A stretch of DNA of 18,531 nucleotides from Pigoraptor vietnamica (Eukaryota > Opisthokonta > Filasterea), in the NCBI GenBank assembly GCA_943704525.1, contig CALSCQ010002842.1, positions 1 to 18,531 of the forward strand, written 5' to 3'. The first letter of the stretch is position 1; the number at the start of each line of letters is the position of its first letter. Below the pieces are notes generated by a model. That model was given only the letters and a program-made list of their open reading frames with translations. It made no database searches and was not told the DNA's origin. The position numbers and the translations under genes are program-made. Below, in pieces: positions 9,767-18,531 of the stretch.

Positions 9767-9890
9767 CACGTCCACACACGCAGCGGGACTCAACCACACG
9801 CACGCACGCTCATACACACGCAGACACACTCATACATACACGCATATATATACAAGCACACACGCATACATACAAGCACAGACGCGCGTC
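9767..9890. repeat. CA/CATACA microsatellite with short direct repeats
   Basis: CA-rich tract on the plus strand with TATATATA at about 9845 and a repeated acgcatacatacaagcaca-like unit near 9850-9885. It lies in the divergent promoter just upstream of the RMND1-like start codon. Confidence 0.8.
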
Positions 9891-10055
9891 TGTTGTTGGT
9901 GCTGGATGACATCACGCTCGGTTCATGTGGAGCATTAAGTAAATTGGCGAATAAGTCGAGTCGTGTTCGCAAGGCTTTGCACGTGTGTCGACGTGACGCC
10001 GGCACTTCTACAACGGCCCCTCTCTAATCCTCAAGTGACTTCTGCGCGTAGGGCC

Positions 10056-10066
10056 TCTGATTGGTT
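10056..10066 (-). promoter_or_regulatory. Inverted CCAAT box (NF-Y/HAP-type)
   Basis: tctgattggtt matches the reverse complement of the extended CCAAT consensus (CCAATCAG). It lies 14 bp before the ATG at 10080, which is very close for a promoter element of that gene unless its leader is very short. It could equally act on the divergent RMND1-like gene. Confidence 0.4.
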
Positions 10067-10079
10067 GCCCTTCATTAGA

Positions 10080-10575
10080 ATGGAGGTGTTGTCGGAGCGC
10101 TCGCTGTCTGCGTCGCAGGCGGAGCACCGCGTCTCGCGGTTTTTGAAGAAGGAGGCGGCAAAGTGGGTCACTCTCGAAGCACCGCATCCCTCACTTCCCC
10201 CTCCTTTTACTCTCGTCTCAATGTTATTCAGTCTCATTTCGCTTCTTCTGGACGTGCGCTGAATTGCCATCACTTCGCAATCCATGTGTTGGCTCTGAGG
10301 TCACAGCAGCTCTCTCCCGGCTGGTGTTTAAACCAGGTCCGTCACTTAACGTTTGTCTCTTGCTTTTGGGCATTTGCAGCCACAGCGTCCCTGCGGACAT
10401 CATTCTCCAGCTGCACGAGCTGCACGCTGTCGTGAAAGCCGTTGCTGCGCGCGAGTCGTCCGACGCACACGCCGCGACCGCACCCTCGCCTGCCGTCGTC
10501 GTCGCCGTTGCCCAACCGACTTCGCACAAAAAGAAAGACAAGAAGGAGAAATCGTCGAGGAAGGAGCGATCTTGA
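10080..10575 (+). CDS. Small lysine-rich-tailed protein, function unknown
   Basis: Exons 10080-10162 and 10380-10575 join in frame through a GTGGGT donor and TGCAG acceptor to 92 residues. The N-terminal half looks helical: SASQAEHRVSRFLKKEA, then VPADIILQLHELHAVVKAV. An Ala/Pro/Val-rich linker and a strongly basic tail (KKKDKKEK and SRKERS) follow. I do not recognise the family. The layout of two helices plus a charged tail faintly recalls small RNA polymerase I subunits such as Rpa14/Ker1, but no motif proves it. The basic tail suggests a nuclear or RNA-bound location. The gene lies 350 bp upstream of the methyltransferase gene on the same strand and is divergent from the RMND1-like gene. 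Existence as a gene is supported by the matching phases and clean stop; the function is open. Confidence 0.5.
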
Positions 10576-10925
10576 GATGCGCGCCTACTGAGTATTGGCG
10601 ACTGGGAGTTGCGTCGAGTGGATCGCACGCATCATTCATCGCATTAAATCTGTGAACGGAGAATGATGCACGGCCGCCTGCTCGCGAGGTGCTCTGACAC
10701 GCCATACGCAGAGTAGCATAGGGCCGAACACGAGGCCCCATGCAGAGGAGTTCGCAGGGGCCGCCTTGAAGCAACTTGAGCGGTTACTGAAATCATTCGA
10801 AACTTTGGTCGTACGCCTTGGTGATGAGAGGACTGGACGCAATTCAGCCCTTTAGCAGAAGCAAGTGGATCACAGTAAGCAGAGATGCCCCAACAATCGC
10901 AACTGCACGCTCCTCCTTGATTGGA
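10576..10925. other. Spacer between small lysine-rich gene and MRM2-like gene
   Basis: This should hold the 3' end of the upstream gene and the promoter of the methyltransferase gene. An in-frame ATG at 10824 would lengthen the methyltransferase by 34 residues, so part of the stretch could be coding. An inverted CCAAT-like TTGATTGG lies at about 10918-10924. I see no RNA gene or repeat. Confidence 0.5.
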
Positions 10926-12337
10926 ATGGGGATGCCGCGCTTTTTCGCCCGTCTGCGTGCGTGCGCACATGCGCCGCTGAGTGTGCGGTGTTACACGACG
11001 GGCGGCGGATTCATCCCAAAAGGAAAGGCGTCGGCGGTCAAGGGGTCGTCGAGTTCGTGAGTGTCCTCTAGATTGCACAGCCAGACCGATTTGCGTGCAA
11101 CTTTTTTTGTGCATAGGTGTGAGTTTGTTGTAGTTGCGACAGCTTGAGTGGAGCAGAGAAGGGCGAGCGAAGTGAAACAGTGAGGAGTGTTCGACTACTT
11201 GTTGTGTTTTTGGTTTGATGCGATCGAGTGTGCAATCTCCTCTGTTTGCCGCAGGTCGACGCAGTGGCTGCGCAGACAAGCGACGGACCGTTTTGTGAAG
11301 GCGGCACACGATGAGGGATATCGCTCGCGGTCGGCGTTCAAGCTGTTGCAGCTGGACGATAAGTGGGCGAATGGATGCACTCTTGTCCTTCATCTCTCTC
11401 TCCGCTCAAGAACAGCCATGCATGGTCTCTTGCGACAATTTGAGCGCTCAAACGCACTGTATGTTCGACAGATTCCACTTCCTCCTACCCGGCCACACGG
11501 TCGTCGATCTGGGTGCGCGCCCCGGCGGTTGGACGCAAGTCGCTGTGGGGCGTGTGCGCGCAGAAGCGGCACAAGACGAACACGAGGACGGCGGCCGCGT
11601 CGACGAGGACTCACGATCGCGCGAAGCGTCGAGTGAGGAGCCGCCCGCGCACGCACAGTCGCAGGATGTGGACGACGACATTCGTCAAGAGGATGCTGCA
11701 GCTGCGAAGCCGACGCGACGGTCGCGCATTGCGAAGAAGGCGGGGCGCGTTGTGAGCGTGGACATTGAGCACATGGCTGGCGTCGACGGCGCGACGGTGG
11801 TGCTGGGCGACTTCACCAAAGCTGCGACGCAAACGGCGGTGCTCGCAGCCCTCGGTGGGCGGAAGGCGGATGTCGTGTTGTCGGACATGGCGCCCAATGC
11901 CGTGGGGGTGCCCGAAGTGAACCACTTGCAGGTTGGCGTTTGTGACAGTACGTGTCTATGTGCGAGCACGTGTCTATCTAAGATGTGCATGCACTGTGCG
12001 TGCGCGCACGATGCGGGGCCTGTAGCATGTATGCCCAGGGGTAGGTCGTCTAGTCTGCGGGAGCTTATCTTCGACCTCCGTTCCTCACCAGACGCACAAT
12101 TTGGTCAAGTGCGCGCTCTCCTTCGCCACGAAGACGCTCGCGAACGGCGGCACATTTGTGTGCAAGCACTTCAACGGCGAGAAGATCCCCGAGTTCCGCG
12201 CTCAACTGCGCACGCTGTTCGAGACGGTGAAGGACGCGCGCCCAGAGGCCATTCGCAAGGAATCCAGCGAATTCTACCTTGTCGCGCGCGGCTTCAAGGG
12301 GCGGCCGACGACGACGAACACACCGCCCGGCAACTGA
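10926..12337 (+). CDS. MRM2: Mitochondrial FtsJ-type rRNA 2'-O-methyltransferase (MRM2-like)
   Basis: Predicted to methylate a uridine ribose in the large mitochondrial rRNA peptidyl-transferase loop with SAM. Exons 10926-11056, 11255-11362, 11472-11931 and 12092-12337 join in frame to 314 residues. The N-terminus (MGMPRFFARLRACAHAPLSVR) is Arg-rich and lacks acidic residues, as for mitochondrial import. The SAM motif is VVDLGARPGGW (90-100). The K-D-K-E tetrad of the RrmJ family is visible: K73 in SRSAFKLLQLDDK, D218 in VLSDMAPN, K258 in GGTFVCKHF and E293 in SSEFYLVARGFK. An extra acidic and Arg-rich segment of about 60 residues (107-170) separates motif I from the next strand. An in-frame ATG at 10824 exists, but the shorter start gives a cleaner presequence. 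Intron 3 has a non-standard GTTGGC donor, yet the join restores the conserved sequence exactly. Confidence 0.9.
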
Positions 12338-12518
12338 CAGCATTCGTGCGGTCTCACTCAGAGGTGATGGAAGCGAGGCAGCGGGCGTGGGGACGATTGG
12401 CTCGATCACGTGCGGATGATACCCATGTCGCAGCAGGGAACACTATCGCCCTCTTGGCCGCGAGATTGAGCGAATCGCGAAGGTTTGGCACACTTCATTA
12501 CTCTTCATGCTGGAGTTG

Positions 12519-14735
12519 TTACGGTGCCTCGGCGAAGCGCATGCAGAGATCGTGCACGGGGAGCGGCGCGTGGCAGTTGACGTACTTGACGAACGACATG
12601 GTGCCTTCGTCCTTGAACACGAGGGAGAGCGCGTTTTGGCGAGGGACGACGCTCAGGAGCTCCTCGTCTTCGCCCTGTGCCACGTACACTGTGTGTCCGC
12701 CGAACGACGTCGACCACGCCGCGTCGGATGGCGAAGCGAGATAAAGGACGGCGTCGAGGGCCGTTGTGTTGGCCATGCTGTGCGGTGTGTCGTCGTCGTA
12801 CAGGAGCGTGTAGCAGGCTGAGAATACAACATGGACTGCATGAGTAATGGGATGGGATGTACGATTGCTCCCACGCACACAAACGCACAGCTCGAGTGCA
12901 CACACCTCGCCCAAACCGGCGCCCTTCCAAGCAAGACGACTTCAACTCAAGTCCTGTCAATTCCGAAATGAACGAGCGAAACTCCTCCGAACGGAGCATG
13001 AGTGCGAGGGAGGCAAGCGTAGGGACGCGATGCGTTGTCGCAGCGTCTTCTGCCGCGCGCGCCGCTTCGGCATAATCCGGAGCGTCCGCGATTGCCTTGA
13101 GAGCGACGCATGTGTCGTAATGTCGCCTATTTGCAGGGCCTCGCACAGCCCATCCGCCGCTGCCAAGTGCGCGCGCTTCGCTCACGGCGCTGGCGTAGCG
13201 CTCGGGGACGAGAAAATCGGCGAGAAACGAGCACGACTCATCGACGAAGAGCTCGTTGATTCTCCGTCGCGTGCGCGCCTCGAGATAGTTTGCGGACACC
13301 CAGGACGAAAGCGAATGCGCACCGTCCGTCGGAGGGACTGCCAGGGCAGGGTACACTGGCACTGGCGGCTCAACAAAGGGTGAGGGTCTGCGCGGCATGG
13401 AAGTCGTGTTAATATGAGGTCGACGACGTCAGAAGCTCGAACATTGGTTGCACATGGGAAAAGGGGCATCTGCGCGCGCGGGAGAGCCAGTCGCCATCGT
13501 CCAAGCGGTGAGCCTTCTGCGTACCTTTGAATGGGAGGCCCATAGAACCATCCACTGATGGATATCCTGCCGTCGTCGCACAGACACTCGGCCACCTACG
13601 CGGTTCGAACGTGAGACGGCAGGCGAGGGGGAGAGGGGGAGAGAGGAGAGCAGAAAGTGTAGTTGAAGGTCGCGCAGACGAAAAGGCGCACCTGATGATA
13701 AGAGACGGGCGACACTTCGAAGAATGCGAGTTGGTTCCACTGCGGGACGAGCGATTGCACGACGGCGTCCGGTTGGCCGTGGGCATCGACAGAAAATAGG
13801 TCCAAGCAGCCACCTACAACACATTTATATCAGCGCGCGCGCGCAAGCACACACACGCACACATGCACGCTTGCACACTCGCGCACGGACACACAAACAC
13901 CTCTGGATTAATTACTACAGTCAGAGGGGGACGTGTATGATGGTGCACATCGTACCTTTGGCCGCGCTCCAATCCTTCGGCACGAGGTAGAGGATGTACG
14001 CAATCCGCCGTCCCTCCAGCTCATCGTCGTGGCACAGCAAGTTGTCTGCGTATCCCAAACAGTTATTAATCAACCGGAATCGCTGTTCACGGCAGTCATA
14101 GGGGGTGAAATGGAGTGTGTGGGTATGCTTATGTGTGTCTGTGTGAGCGTAATAATTGCGTCTGGCCTCTTGTCGTGTACAGAACAGCATCACTCTTCCC
14201 CGCACATGCAGCATCCGTCATAGAAGAGAAAGCGAGTTTCTTGCGGACAAGACAACAACGGCCCGTACATGAACACGCACGCACCTGCGATGCCATATCG
14301 CGCGCACGTCATGTTGACAGTGTCGTTCAGGTCAATGCCCGTGACGTCGCGCATCCAGCGCAAGAGCTCCGTGTACAACATGTCACGCAGCCGACACACG
14401 AGCGGCAGATCGCCAGCGCGGCAGTTCTTCAGATCAATCGTCTGGTCGAAATCGTAGAGGTCGTTCGATTTGCGGGACATGCTCAGCCGACTGGCCTCGA
14501 GCTCCGCAAGCACGTCGCTCAAGAAACCATCGCTGTCGTCCACAAAGTTCGGGAGCCGGCAGCACGGAAAAGGATCCGCCGTGGCGAATGCGCCCGTCAC
14601 GCCGTCGTCGTCGAATGCCGCGCCCTCGTGCAGAGCCTTTGAGAGGAGCGCCTTCGTCTTGTCATTGTCGTAAGCAGGGTTCATGCGCACCGCGCGAGCA
14701 TCTTCCTTCTCAATCTTGCGTCGCTTCGCGTCCAT
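12519..14735 (-). CDS. OGFOD1: OGFOD1/Tpa1-type 2-oxoglutarate- and iron-dependent prolyl hydroxylase
   Basis: Hydroxylates a prolyl residue of ribosomal protein uS12 (Rps23), tuning decoding and, in fungi, stress and sterol responses. Exons on the minus strand (14735-14285, 14045-13956, 13813-13692, 13595-13525, 13387-12906, 12817-12519) join in frame to 504 residues. The double-stranded beta-helix shows the iron ligands H156 and D158 in [10 protein letters not shown] and H220 in [11 protein letters not shown], with the 2-oxoglutarate-binding R231 in RISISGW. This is close to human OGFOD1 numbering. [18 protein letters not shown] links to the second, non-catalytic barrel, which includes [23 protein letters not shown] and GEDEELLSV. 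The N-terminus [11 protein letters not shown] is a likely nuclear signal. The frame continues upstream to a GTG at 14750, but the first ATG is at 14735. The C-terminus (after about [10 protein letters not shown]) is shorter or more diverged than in animals. Confidence 0.94.
13831..13900. repeat. GC/CA dinucleotide tract in OGFOD1 intron
   Basis: (GC)n followed by CA-rich sequence on the plus strand, inside the intron 13814-13955. It resembles the tract at 3821-3853 in composition and in its position within an intron of a minus-strand gene. Confidence 0.8.
14113..14152. repeat. GT-rich tract in OGFOD1 intron
   Basis: Imperfect GT repeats on the plus strand within the 239-nt intron 14046-14284. 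In the sense strand of the gene it reads as CA. Confidence 0.7.
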
Positions 14736-15169
14736 CTTTCGCAGTGACACGACAATTGTCTGGCGTCAGATGCGAAAGTAGAACAAGTTGGGATTTCATA
14801 GCGCAACTCAGCAATTCCCAAAAACTCGCAGTTCTCCTCCACGTGCACTGAAGTGGAAAAGTGGAGCAGTGACATCACACATTGAAATGACGACATAGCA
14901 ACACGTGCCTAAAATAGCATGGAATGCGGACTTCGGACTCCAGGAATTGAAAAGTGTGGTCGAAATTGTAAAAAAAAAATCAGAAAATTCAAATTGAATC
15001 GACGGCGTTGGTACCAAGTAGCGACAGTACTTCAGTTCGCGCCGTTTGCTTTCGATTCTCTCACGAACCGTCTCTCAAAAGCGGTCTCTACGCATGGGTG
15101 CTGTGTGGGGCTAATTTGCAGTGCGTGTGACTCTCGCGCGTGTTGCGTGGACGCAGTGGCACGAGGACG
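14736..15169. promoter_or_regulatory. Divergent promoter region of OGFOD1 and the helical-repeat gene
   Basis: The 434-bp gap separates two start codons pointing away from each other. It contains two CACGTG E-box palindromes (14840-14845 and 14902-14907), a run of nine to ten A at about 14970-14979 and AT-richer sequence from 14976 to 14999. No TATA box is obvious. The two E-boxes are candidate bHLH sites and are 62 bp apart. No coding or RNA gene is visible. Confidence 0.55.
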
Positions 15170-17729
15170 ATGGACGTCCTCGTCGACCTCTCGCGCGTGG
15201 CGCAGGCGTCGCTCCATCAACGCGAGGGCTTGAGCTACATCCTTTGGCGGAGAGCGCAAAACCCGGACGTCAAGCGCACCGCATTTCAACATGACGCCGC
15301 CGAGGCAATCGCGTGTATTGTGAGGTCTCTCGAGCCCTCTCACGACGCGAAAGTGCTGCACAACGCCGCGCGCGTCGTCGCCGAACTGTGCGTTGACCCG
15401 TCGCCCGCGAGTGTCGTCGAGTATCGGAAAGAGGGATGCAGGGACTCGGTGCTTCCAGCATCTTCCGCCCTGGCGTTGTTGGCCGACGACGTATCACTGC
15501 GTGCAAACGCGACCGGCGAAGTCGATTGCAGACACTACGCTGAAAACGCCGCGCTACTCTTTGCGGGCCCTCGGTCCGCACCTGCGCCGACGGTATGGGG
15601 CGCGCTCGTGATGTTGATATCGCAGGCGACTGCGACGCTGGTGCGGTCACCAGCTGGCCGCACCGTGTCGTACACGTCGCGTTTGTGGCAGCAGCTGGCG
15701 GGGCTGTGCGCGGAGGCTGCGCTTGCCATTCTTCGCGCCGTGACGCGGGACGCCGCCCTGTGCGCCGCAAACCGAGAGGCTCTCGAGTCGATGCGGATCG
15801 CAGCGAACGGCGCTTTGGACGTGTGTCTCGCTCGGCCGGACGTGTGCGAGTGCGGCGTGCCGCTGCGTCTGGCCCAGTTGTCGGAGGAAACTGCGGCTGC
15901 GTTGGGAGTGGCCGGGGTCCTTCCCACGGTTGTCGCACGCGCACTCGAATGCGTTGCGTCGCCGTACGCCTCCGATGCAGCCCTTAGCATTGCAGCGCTG
16001 TTGCTACGACTGTTGCGGAGAAGGTGGGTTGGTGTGTCTCCACTTTGCCGCCATGTTTGTAATTGTGTGCGTGCGCGTGTGCGTGTGTGCAAGCGTGCAT
16101 CCGTTTTACTGGCGTGCATCTGTTTTGCTGACGTGCATGTGCGGTCTCGTGCACAGGAGACTTCAACCCATGGCGGCGGATTTGTTTGAGGTGCTCGTTG
16201 GGTCCGAAATGGAAGGGCGCTTGCCGTTGGTGCTCGAGGCAGCGCAATGTTGGGTGGGTGAAGGACGACGGTTGTGCGCTGAAGACTGACACTTACACAC
16301 ACCCGCACGCCCTGTCGAAACACTCGCACGTATGCACACGCTGCCGCAATTCCTCAACGGTATATTTTGTCCTCGCCCGCAGGCCACTCGGGACGATCCC
16401 ACCCTCCCCGTCTCCCGCCTGCGTCAGCTTCTCACTGTCGATGCAGAGGCCGTCCTCTGTCGCATCCTCCTTGACCACAGTCACGTGCCAGCGCTGGTCG
16501 CAGGCCTCCGACGTTACACGACGGCGCTCGAAGGGGGAAAGGGCGCGAGCGTTCACGCTGCCGGCATGTTTCGCTGTTGCCTCAACACGCTCGCAAAGTA
16601 CATCCTCTTCCGGGGGAACGACGGCCCACGCAGCGCTAAGAACGTGTCGGCATGCTTGAGGCTGCTCACGAGCGTGGCCGACATCAACGCTTGGAAGGGT
16701 GCCGAACCGCGGGACGGTTCGTTGCTCTCGGCGCCGTTTTGGGACGCGTCCCACGTGCGAAGCGCTCATTCGTCGCCCTCGCGCGAGTGCCTCAAGGTGC
16801 TGGTCGCCTTCTTCGGACAGCCGCACAACGCCGCGCGCTTTAGGGAACTCTTCGAGCTGGCCCTCGGAGTTCCCATTGCGAACGACGACGACGAGTGCGC
16901 GGTTGTAGCGTCGCCGATGGGCAGTCCCTCGCTGAGCGCCGGCCGTCCGCTATCTGCGCGGAGGAAACTCCTTCCACCCATCCAATCTTCGTCCGCTGGC
17001 CGGGCCGATGCATCGCCTGCCCTTGAAGTGACACGGAACGCCAATTTGACGCTCGGCACGGCCGTGGATGATGTTGCGCAAAGAACGTGCGCGCCCACAC
17101 CTTCTGCGTGCCTTGCGGCGGCGCTTGTCGCCTCCGTTGCGCGGGTGCTCGAAGGTGCGCTGAGTTCGGGAGCCGACTCTGGCGCGCCTTTCACTTCGTC
17201 CCTGTGCTGCGCGTGGGCTGCGAAGGGTCCTCTGGCTTCCGCGGACGCCGACACACTGACACGCGCGGCGGACATCCTCTCCGAGCACGCGATGCGCGTA
17301 GAGGCAGACCTCCGCGCCGTGGCTCGCGCCCTCGAGCGCCCGGCTGCGACGAACGTCGGCCACGCGGAAATCAAGTCGGTCGTTGCGTGCGCGCTGTCGT
17401 CCGTTGGGCGGTCGCGCTCCCTGCGAGCTCTTCTCTCCCGGAGCTCTCTGTCGCTTGCGCCGTCCGTCCCTTCGTCTTCAGTCACGCCGACGCCGCCGCA
17501 GGGCCCGCGACCTCCGCGTCGGCCTGCGTCTCGGGCGGGTCTAGGGTCGGCGTCGCGCAACCGCACGCTCACGGGTCCTGCTGCTCTTCTCTCGATGGAC
17601 GTGGAGGCCGCCGGTGGTATTCCACTAGCGCGTCTGCGGCGGTTGACGCCTGTGGGCCTGCCTTCGCGCCCCGTTACTTCGCTGGGAATGGCGTCCGCTG
17701 GACCGCGAAGGCAGACAGCGCTCGTTTGA
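15170..17729 (+). CDS. 765-residue alpha-helical, armadillo-like protein of unknown function
   Basis: Exons 15170-16023, 16157-16253 and 16383-17729 join in frame. The first 440 or so residues are a run of Ala/Leu-rich amphipathic helices such as AAEAIACIVRSLE, VLHNAARVVAELCVD, ALSIAALLLRLLRRR and LRQLLTVDAEAVLCRILLDHS, spaced about 40-50 residues apart, as in armadillo or HEAT solenoids. The C-terminal third is low-complexity, rich in Ser, Ala, Pro and Arg (for example SARRKLLPPIQSS), with short helical patches. No membrane segment, signal peptide or catalytic motif is visible. I do not recognise a family; many such solenoids are cytoplasmic or axonemal scaffolds, and a flagellated fungus would keep the latter. 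That is speculation. The antisense strand also shows long open frames, which I regard as GC-driven artefacts. Confidence 0.62.
16053..16150. repeat. GT/GC-rich tract in intron 1 of the helical-repeat gene
   Basis: Imperfect GTGCGTGCGCGTGTGCG repeats followed by two similar units around cgtgcatccgttttactgg and cgtgcatctgttttgctga (about 16094-16133), inside the 133-nt intron 16024-16156. Confidence 0.7.
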
Positions 17730-18182
17730 GGAGGCGCAACGGGGACGGAATGTTTTCCTTGGACGTGTTTTGCTGTGCGTTTGCGTGCGAGCGGTGATGG
17801 TGTCCTTTGGGGTTGGACCCTGCGGGTTCGCCGTCGCACGAATTGCACATGCGCCAAACTGTGCCCTAATATATATATATATATACTTCACTATATTATA
17901 AGGTTTGGCACTCACAACGAAACCGAGTCGGCATCTCCACAGATATTGTGGTCATAGACCGACTTGTCGCGGCACAACATCGCGTTCAAAAGGGACTTTT
18001 GCGAGTCCAAACCCTAGAGTGGAAGACCTTTCTGCGCGTGGGCACAACTGGCTGCGTCGCTCACATCACCCGTCGACGCCTCTCTCTGCGCACACAAGAG
18101 CGTCCGTTGCTCAGCCCGGCTGCGTCGCTCACATCACCCGTCGCCGCCTCTCTTTGCGCACACACACAAGAGCGTCCGTTGC
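17730..18182. other. Convergent spacer between helical-repeat gene and TANGO2-family gene
   Basis: Both flanking genes end here. It holds an AT dinucleotide run (17869-17885) with further AT-rich sequence to about 17901, unusual in this GC-rich region and a plausible 3'-end processing zone. It also holds most of a 69/73-bp tandem duplication (18050-18191). No RNA gene was seen. Confidence 0.65.
17869..17885. repeat. AT microsatellite
   Basis: Seventeen bases of alternating A and T, followed by ctatattataagg. It lies about 140 bp past the stop codon of the helical-repeat gene and could contribute to transcript 3'-end formation of either convergent gene. Confidence 0.85.
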
Positions 18183-18191
18183 TCAGCCCGG
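18050..18191. repeat. Tandem duplication, two copies of 69 and 73 bp
   Basis: Copy 1 (18050-18118) and copy 2 (18119-18191) both start ggctgcgtcgctcacatcac and end ccgttgctcagccc. They differ by two substitutions and a 4-bp CACA expansion. Copy 2 overlaps the stop codon and last codons of the TANGO2-family gene. Confidence 0.95.
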
Positions 18192-18474
18192 CGACTGCGG
18201 CATCGAATCGATCTCACTGATAATCGACTGCCTCTCCAATGGGTTTTGCGGCGTGATAACAAACGACTTGTCCCGCCACTTTGCGCCGCGCCGGCTGTTC
18301 GGCGACCCGTCCATCGATCGCTCGCAAAAGTGGGCGGTGCCGTCGGCGAGGACGATGAGGACGCTTGTGGCGCGCGTGCCGTAGTTCATCTCTGGCATGT
18401 GCACGAAGAGTCCGGACAGCTTGCGCTCCCATTCGATGCCGACGCCGGTCGAGGGAAGCATGTGGTCCGGGTAT
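18183..18474 (-). CDS. TANGO2: TANGO2/NRDE-family protein, C-terminal exon (partial)
   Basis: TANGO2 proteins act in mitochondria, Golgi and cytoplasm; roles in lipid homeostasis and haem trafficking have been proposed. Only the last exon lies in the window. It starts after a ccgcag acceptor at 18475, with one base completing a split codon, and runs YPDHMLPSTGVGIEWERKL then SGLFVHMPEMNYGTRATSV, LIVLADGTAHFCERSMDG and FVITPQNPLERQ before TGA at 18185-18183. The TGVGIEWE, YGTR and ERSM segments match the conserved C-terminal block of TANGO2, where YGTR precedes a beta strand and an ERS motif. The tail after ERSM is about 40 residues. Upstream exons lie beyond the right edge; 18475-18531 is intron. 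Being partial, the full domain cannot be checked. Confidence 0.86.
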
Positions 18475-18531
18475 CTGCGGAGGCGTGAGAAATAGTGAGT
18501 GAAATAAAGGAGAGAAGGGGCCCAGAGGGGG

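Larger units (their letters stand above)
9728..10079. other. Divergent promoter between RMND1-like gene and small lysine-rich gene
   Basis: The 352-bp gap separates two start codons facing away from each other. The left part is a CA/TACA-rich repeat (about 9767-9890) and the right part carries an inverted CCAAT box at 10056-10066. It probably serves both genes. No other coding or RNA feature is visible. Confidence 0.6.

Noticed and set aside
11311-12744. 477-residue plus-strand frame covering the methyltransferase SAM motif
   Set aside because: It reads through two introns and past the true stop in the wrong frame. Splicing at 11362/11472 and 11931/12092 restores the conserved FtsJ sequence and a 314-residue protein.
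15270-15944. 224-residue antisense frame, Arg/Thr/Pro-rich
   Set aside because: A shadow of the coding exon on the plus strand; no domain and no splice-supported extension.
16766-17857. 363-residue open frame antisense to the helical-repeat gene
   Set aside because: Arg/Ala/Pro/Ser-rich composition with no domain, fully antisense to a well-supported exon; expected from high GC content, where stop codons are rare on the opposite strand.
1-18531. CRISPR array, operon, phage or bacterial mobile element
   Set aside because: No repeat-spacer pattern, ribosome binding sites or integrase genes; every gene needs spliceosomal introns, so the DNA is eukaryotic nuclear.

Overview
This is a gene-dense, intron-rich, GC-rich eukaryotic nuclear window with no prokaryotic features. 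By manual exon joining I could model seven complete protein genes and one partial gene. All splice junctions are GT-AG, every junction keeps frame, and each joined CDS is an exact multiple of three. The content points to a fungus: a velvet-domain protein sits next to a Zn(II)2Cys6 + PAS factor of the ERT1/AcuK/RDS2 type, both essentially fungal hallmarks. High intron density (12 exons in a 1.3 kb velvet CDS), abundant CA/GT microsatellites and an animal-like OGFOD1 make an early-diverging (for example zoosporic) fungus or close relative more likely than a yeast or a typical ascomycete. That placement is inference; no search could be run.

Layout, left to right. Positions 1-862: promoter and leader with a TATA box and a stop-start overlapping uORF. 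863-2741 (+): Zn2Cys6-PAS transcription factor, 5 exons. 2742-3239: convergent spacer. 3240-5809 (-): velvet protein, 12 exons, several introns made largely of microsatellite. 5810-7678: long spacer with a CA tract and a perfect hairpin. 7679-9727 (-): RMND1/Mrx10-type DUF155 mitochondrial protein, 8 exons. 9728-10079: divergent promoter. 10080-10575 (+): small lysine-rich protein of unknown function, 2 exons. 10926-12337 (+): mitochondrial MRM2/FtsJ rRNA 2'-O-methyltransferase, 4 exons. 12519-14735 (-): OGFOD1/Tpa1 2-oxoglutarate oxygenase, 6 exons. 14736-15169: divergent promoter. 15170-17729 (+): a 765-residue, probably armadillo-like helical protein of unknown function, 3 exons. 17730-18182: convergent spacer with an AT tract and a 69/73-bp tandem duplication. 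18183-18474 (-): last exon of a TANGO2/NRDE-family gene that runs off the right edge.

The genes are not an operon or an obvious pathway cluster. Loose themes are transcriptional control (two factors in convergent neighbours), mitochondrial translation (RMND1/Mrx10 and MRM2) and translation fidelity (OGFOD1/Tpa1 hydroxylates ribosomal protein uS12). The most original observations are a helical N-terminal extension on the velvet protein that resembles the SSXT/SS18 fold, a GTGNGT-type donor consensus with nearly invariant +5 G, the TGATG uORF, the tandem duplication containing a stop codon, and two unassigned genes.
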